Positions 61,116-64,000 of a stretch of 64,000 bases of DNA are shown here, piece after piece. The translations under genes were made by a program, and so were the position numbers. Where the stretch lies: positions 10,550,163 to 10,614,162 of the forward strand of contig JAJEKV010000033.1 of assembly GCA_021234155.1 (NCBI GenBank), in the 5' to 3' direction. The DNA is from Isoetes taiwanensis (Eukaryota; Streptophyta; Lycopodiopsida; Isoetales; Isoetaceae). Below the pieces are notes generated by a model that was given only the letters and a program-made list of their open reading frames with translations, was not told the DNA's origin and made no database searches. Numbering within the stretch: the stretch's first letter is position 1; every line of letters starts with the position of its first letter.

Positions 61116-62103
61116 ATGGCATTGTGCCTATTGATCGTTCCTTTCAGTATGGAGTGCGAGGGTGTGATACAAATTTTGCCTCAGACAGAAATTTGTTTTG
61201 TTTCAAGTGAGCAGATAGTGTTGAAATTGCTGCCTACACGAGGATTGAATATAGCAGGCTTGTTAGATACGCCATGTCATTTGCGAGTCAGTGGTAGTAT
61301 TATGGCTACGATTATCGGATTGGATGAGACAAGGAGTGAGCCTTTGCTGTGTATTGCAGATGGTGTACGAGCTAAGGACTTAGCCAACCTGTATTTTTGC
61401 AGTGAGAAGAGGTCTTTATTCGAGCGCTTGAAGACTTTGTATTTGTCTGGAGCAAGGCCAGTGGCATTGTTCAAGAGCATAACACGTTGCATTGTGTCGA
61501 ATTTTCGTAGTCTTGTCACCACAGGTGCAACTCTAGCATTTAGGTCTTTGGCGAGTCCTTCTAAGAGCGCATTTCCTACTATTTTTAAATACGATGGTGC
61601 TTTTGTTGAATATCTAAGTAATGTTGTTTTCTCGACTCATAATCGGTTGCTGAACGGTGGTGAGGTACCATTTTGTAGTTTCATATATGTATTGCATGTG
61701 TTATGTTTATATGATTTAGTATTTTCCAGAGTTGTGTAATCAATTCTACATGTCGTATGGACAGATTACAGGGCAGCTGCGGTTACATATTGCTTCTAAG
61801 AGCGTAATCAAGTCTGTTTGCAGTAGTTGCTTGGAGGAGAATCGGGTGGATGTTGTATGCATTAGGTGTGGCAGGCGAGATGTAAAAGGACAATTGACAA
61901 TATTAGGAAAAATAGTGACGCCAACTAAGACCGTGCGAATTTCTGTAGGTGGGCAAATTTTGGATGCATTGCTTGGATACGAAGATGGAGGGACTTTGTC
62001 AGCGCTTATGCGTGATCCACACGAGTTGCAACAAATGCTTTTGCGTAATAGGCCAGTTTACATGTTTCGTGTTAACTATACGGAGAAATCACGGGGTTCT
62101 TAG
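61116..62103 (+). CDS. OB-fold protein with embedded zinc ribbon (RPA1-C/CDC24-OB3-like), two exons
   Basis: Exon A runs from 61116 (start may lie further upstream) to a donor at 61660 or 61665. Exon B starts at 61730 or 61732 and ends with TAG at 62101. Either donor/acceptor pair keeps the frame and gives ...ELCNQFYMSYGQ at the join. Exon B contains GQLRLHI, then CSSCLEENRVDVVCIRCGRRD (C-x2-C-x9-C-x2-C), then KTVRISVGGQILDALLG and RPVYMFRVNY. This order of strand, zinc ribbon, strand and helix is that of the C-terminal OB fold of replication protein A large subunit, also present in CDC24-type proteins. The likely role is single-stranded DNA binding in replication or repair; that is inference. 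The upstream half is not recognised. No disabling mutation is visible. Confidence 0.55.
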
Positions 62104-63338
62104 TTGCCTAAGTTCTGGCTTATGTTTCTGTTGTGGTTGTTTAAAAGTTCACATAATTGTTAGATTATAGTGATGTGAGGTTGAAATTCTGTAATCAAGT
62201 AAATGCGAGGATGATTTTTGTAGTGAATGTAATTACAGTTTGTTTTAATGAGATTTGTTGATTGAAGACGTATTATGAGTATGAGAAGGTGTTTGTGGGA
62301 CAAACAAAAACTGGAGTGGCATCTGCGGTATTAGGAGACTTCAATTCAATATCGACATGCTGAAGGATAACAGATATTCGAGAATGCTAAAAAATGTTAT
62401 GTGTCGATACCCTCAACATGTCTATAAATCAATAAGACAAAGCGCTCTATCAGACCCTATATGGACCAACTTTTCAGTTCAAATGTGTGGTGTCGCTCCA
62501 TGTTATTGGAGTGATCACCACAGGGCTTTTATTGTTTCCCGTTCATTGCAATGAAAGTTTGATTGCCTTGAAATTCTATTATTACAAATGAAGATGCATA
62601 TTACTTTATGTACATGTTGCTTCATTGCCTGTGATGCAATAGTTTTCTGCGTTGTATCATTGAAATGCATTTATATTGATTGTCTTAGCAGTAAATTGTA
62701 TAATAATGTTATTAGGACTACTCATTATTTAATGTAATGTGGCGGAGGACGCGTACAAGACTTAAATTATGCATTAATGTTTTATACGAAAGGGAATAAC
62801 ATATGTTAATATGGTGGACCAAACGAATTAGTTTGACATTAATTTCCGAAGCCACATTGGTCAAGTACTAATCATTTATATCGTGGGGGTACGACACTGT
62901 GCACTGATTAACAAATCCAATGCCTGATAGCAAATGTCTCACTTATTTGTTGTTCACATGCACTTCCAAAGCCTACGCTATCTTGTAGATATAAATTTGG
63001 TCATGGATAAAACAGAAGATAGGATATTAATTGAGCAAAATGTGGCTAGGTCAAAGTTTATTGGAGTGTTCACCGCGGGGCTTTTATTGTTTCACATTTA
63101 TTACAATGAAAGTCCGATTGCCTTGAAATTCTATTACCACAATCAAAGATGCATATCACTTTATGTACATATTGCCTTATTGCATGGGGTGCAATAGTTT
63201 CTTGTGTTGCATCATTTTCCTTTTTTTGGGTTGCTCCTAAGGGGGCAAACCCTTGTTTATGTGCAAGGAATTGTAGAAATGCTCTATGATTTGTTGCTAT
63301 CCTAAATCGCTGGCATACTGCAGCCCACAACCATATCC
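62104..63338. repeat. intergenic stretch with a duplicated segment of about 165 bp
   Basis: The segment at about 62497-62665 recurs at about 63058-63225 in the same orientation, about 85% alike. Both run from TTATTGGAGTG through GGGCTTTTATTGTTTC, TTGCCTTGAAATTCTATTA, CTTTATGTACAT and TGCAATAGTTT. The flanks differ. Short open frames overlap the copies, but no gene is evident. Confidence 0.7.
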
Positions 63339-63659
63339 ATGAGGAATGTTTGTGTCTGTTCTATGGCGAAGAATGGGGCAACTTTGGAGAACCCAAGTCG
63401 TTTTGATCCGGTTTTGGACCCTTTACGTGCTTTTCCATGGGACAGAGCATTTATAAGATTAGGTGCGCGAGTGTTGGACCTGATATGGTCAGCTGGAAAG
63501 TGGCTATTCGTTCCTGTTTTTCTGGTGTCCGCTCTAGGAGAGGTTTCCTACACTTCAGTGAAGAGGAAGACAACTTTCATACCTATTGGTATGCTTGCAG
63601 GGGTTCTCCTATGTGGCCTCATCAAGGAAACCTTTGTTGAAATATCGCCAGTTCTCCAG
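63339..63659 (+). CDS. membrane-protein exon of unknown family
   Basis: The frame encodes FDPVLDPLRAFPWDRAFIRL and two hydrophobic segments (WLFVPVFLVSALGEV and FIPIGMLAGVLLCGLI). It ends ISPVLQ at a donor GTAGTT (63660). The pattern resembles plant-specific uncharacterised organelle membrane proteins, but I cannot name it. The start at 63339 may not be the real start; ATG at 63363 (MAKNGATLENPS) is another choice. The frame is intact. Exons resembling another protein follow within 160 bp. Confidence 0.5.
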
Positions 63660-63813
63660 GTAGTTAAATTTTATGTTCTGTAAATGTGTGCATATTATTG
63701 TGTCTTTAGGTTGTGGTGTTTCTTTGTGGCAATGCTTGACAAGACAAACTTTCTGTTGCTCTGTACAAATTCTGGTCTCCATGTCTTTAATTTGCAAAAT
63801 TTGAAGAAAACAG

Positions 63814-64000
63814 GATGCAAATGCTTCCTGAAGAGCTTGGGTCTCAAGCAGCTATGCTGCTTCTAGAGGAGATTAAGGAGGGCGGAGTTGTTGACACAAC
63901 TCATCAGGTTTTGGCTTTGTAGTTTAATGTTCTCAAGTTCATTAGATTTACTTACATTTCCTTTTCTTTGCAGAGCTTAATTTTCCTGCTGTGTGCATTA
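63814..64000 (+). CDS. RCL1: RCL1-like (RNA 3'-phosphate cyclase-like) exons, partial at window end
   Basis: Exon 63814-63907 has acceptor AACAG and donor GTTTTG, and encodes PEELGSQAAMLLLEEI and GGVVDTTHQ. After an intron ending TTTGCAG, an exon from 63974 reads SLIFLLCAL to the edge. The conserved GGVVD(S/T)THQGLLFLLCAL segment belongs to the RNA cyclase-like protein RCL1, a nucleolar factor for early 18S rRNA processing. Here Ser replaces the usual Gly after the exon join. Only the middle/C-terminal part of the family is represented, and upstream RCL1 exons are not seen in the window. It may be a captured fragment, or the upstream exons may be diverged. Confidence 0.7.

Overview
The window looks like nuclear DNA of a land plant with a large, repeat-rich genome. 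The supporting genes are a WDR5-type WD40 protein, a CKI1-type hybrid histidine kinase with spliced exons, an amino acid permease relic, and plant-style LINE, MULE and LTR elements. A seed-free lineage such as a fern or lycophyte is possible, but the sequence alone does not decide this. Real genes are sparse; most of the window is transposable elements, their debris and tandem repeats.

Layout from left to right: LINE debris and an 84-bp tandem duplication (0.5-1.9 kb). Direct repeats and a strong hairpin (4.9-5.5 kb). A decayed LINE on the minus strand (6.9-9.5 kb). A complete two-exon WDR5-like gene on the minus strand (10.9-11.9 kb). A rearranged, gag-less LTR element directly upstream of it (12.1-14.4 kb). 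An unassigned minus-strand coding-like region (14.5-18.0 kb) containing a MITE-like element, followed by three consecutive foldback repeats (18.1-18.9 kb). An unassigned plus-strand gene (22.9-24.4 kb). A cluster of GGCGCC-type palindromes (26.0-26.9 kb). A plus-strand C48/Ulp1-like protease gene (27.2-29.5 kb) that faces a minus-strand MULE transposase with a SWIM finger (35.0-37.8 kb). A gag-only LTR retrotransposon (30.15-33.11 kb) and an unknown ORF lie between these two. A 29-bp palindromic tandem array (38.0-38.5 kb) sits beside the transposase start. A gene-poor stretch follows (38.6-43.6 kb).

The right part holds the seven-exon hybrid histidine kinase on the minus strand (43.6-48.2 kb), a LINE reverse-transcriptase scrap next to an amino acid permease pseudogene (50.9-52.0 kb), two families of tandem repeats with a period of about 180 bp (52.4-53.9 kb), and a 5'-truncated LINE with a poly-A tail (54.07-56.4 kb). 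Beyond these are microsatellites, a probable OB-fold/zinc-ribbon protein gene (plus strand, to 62.1 kb), a local duplication, and an unassigned membrane-protein exon followed by exons resembling the RNA cyclase-like protein RCL1, which run off the window edge.

The cellular genes do not form a pathway. The most coherent multi-gene unit is the convergent protease/transposase pair with its flanking GTGATTCC motifs. It resembles MULEs that carry a Ulp1-like protease (the KI or Kaonashi type) and has been split by the younger LTR element.
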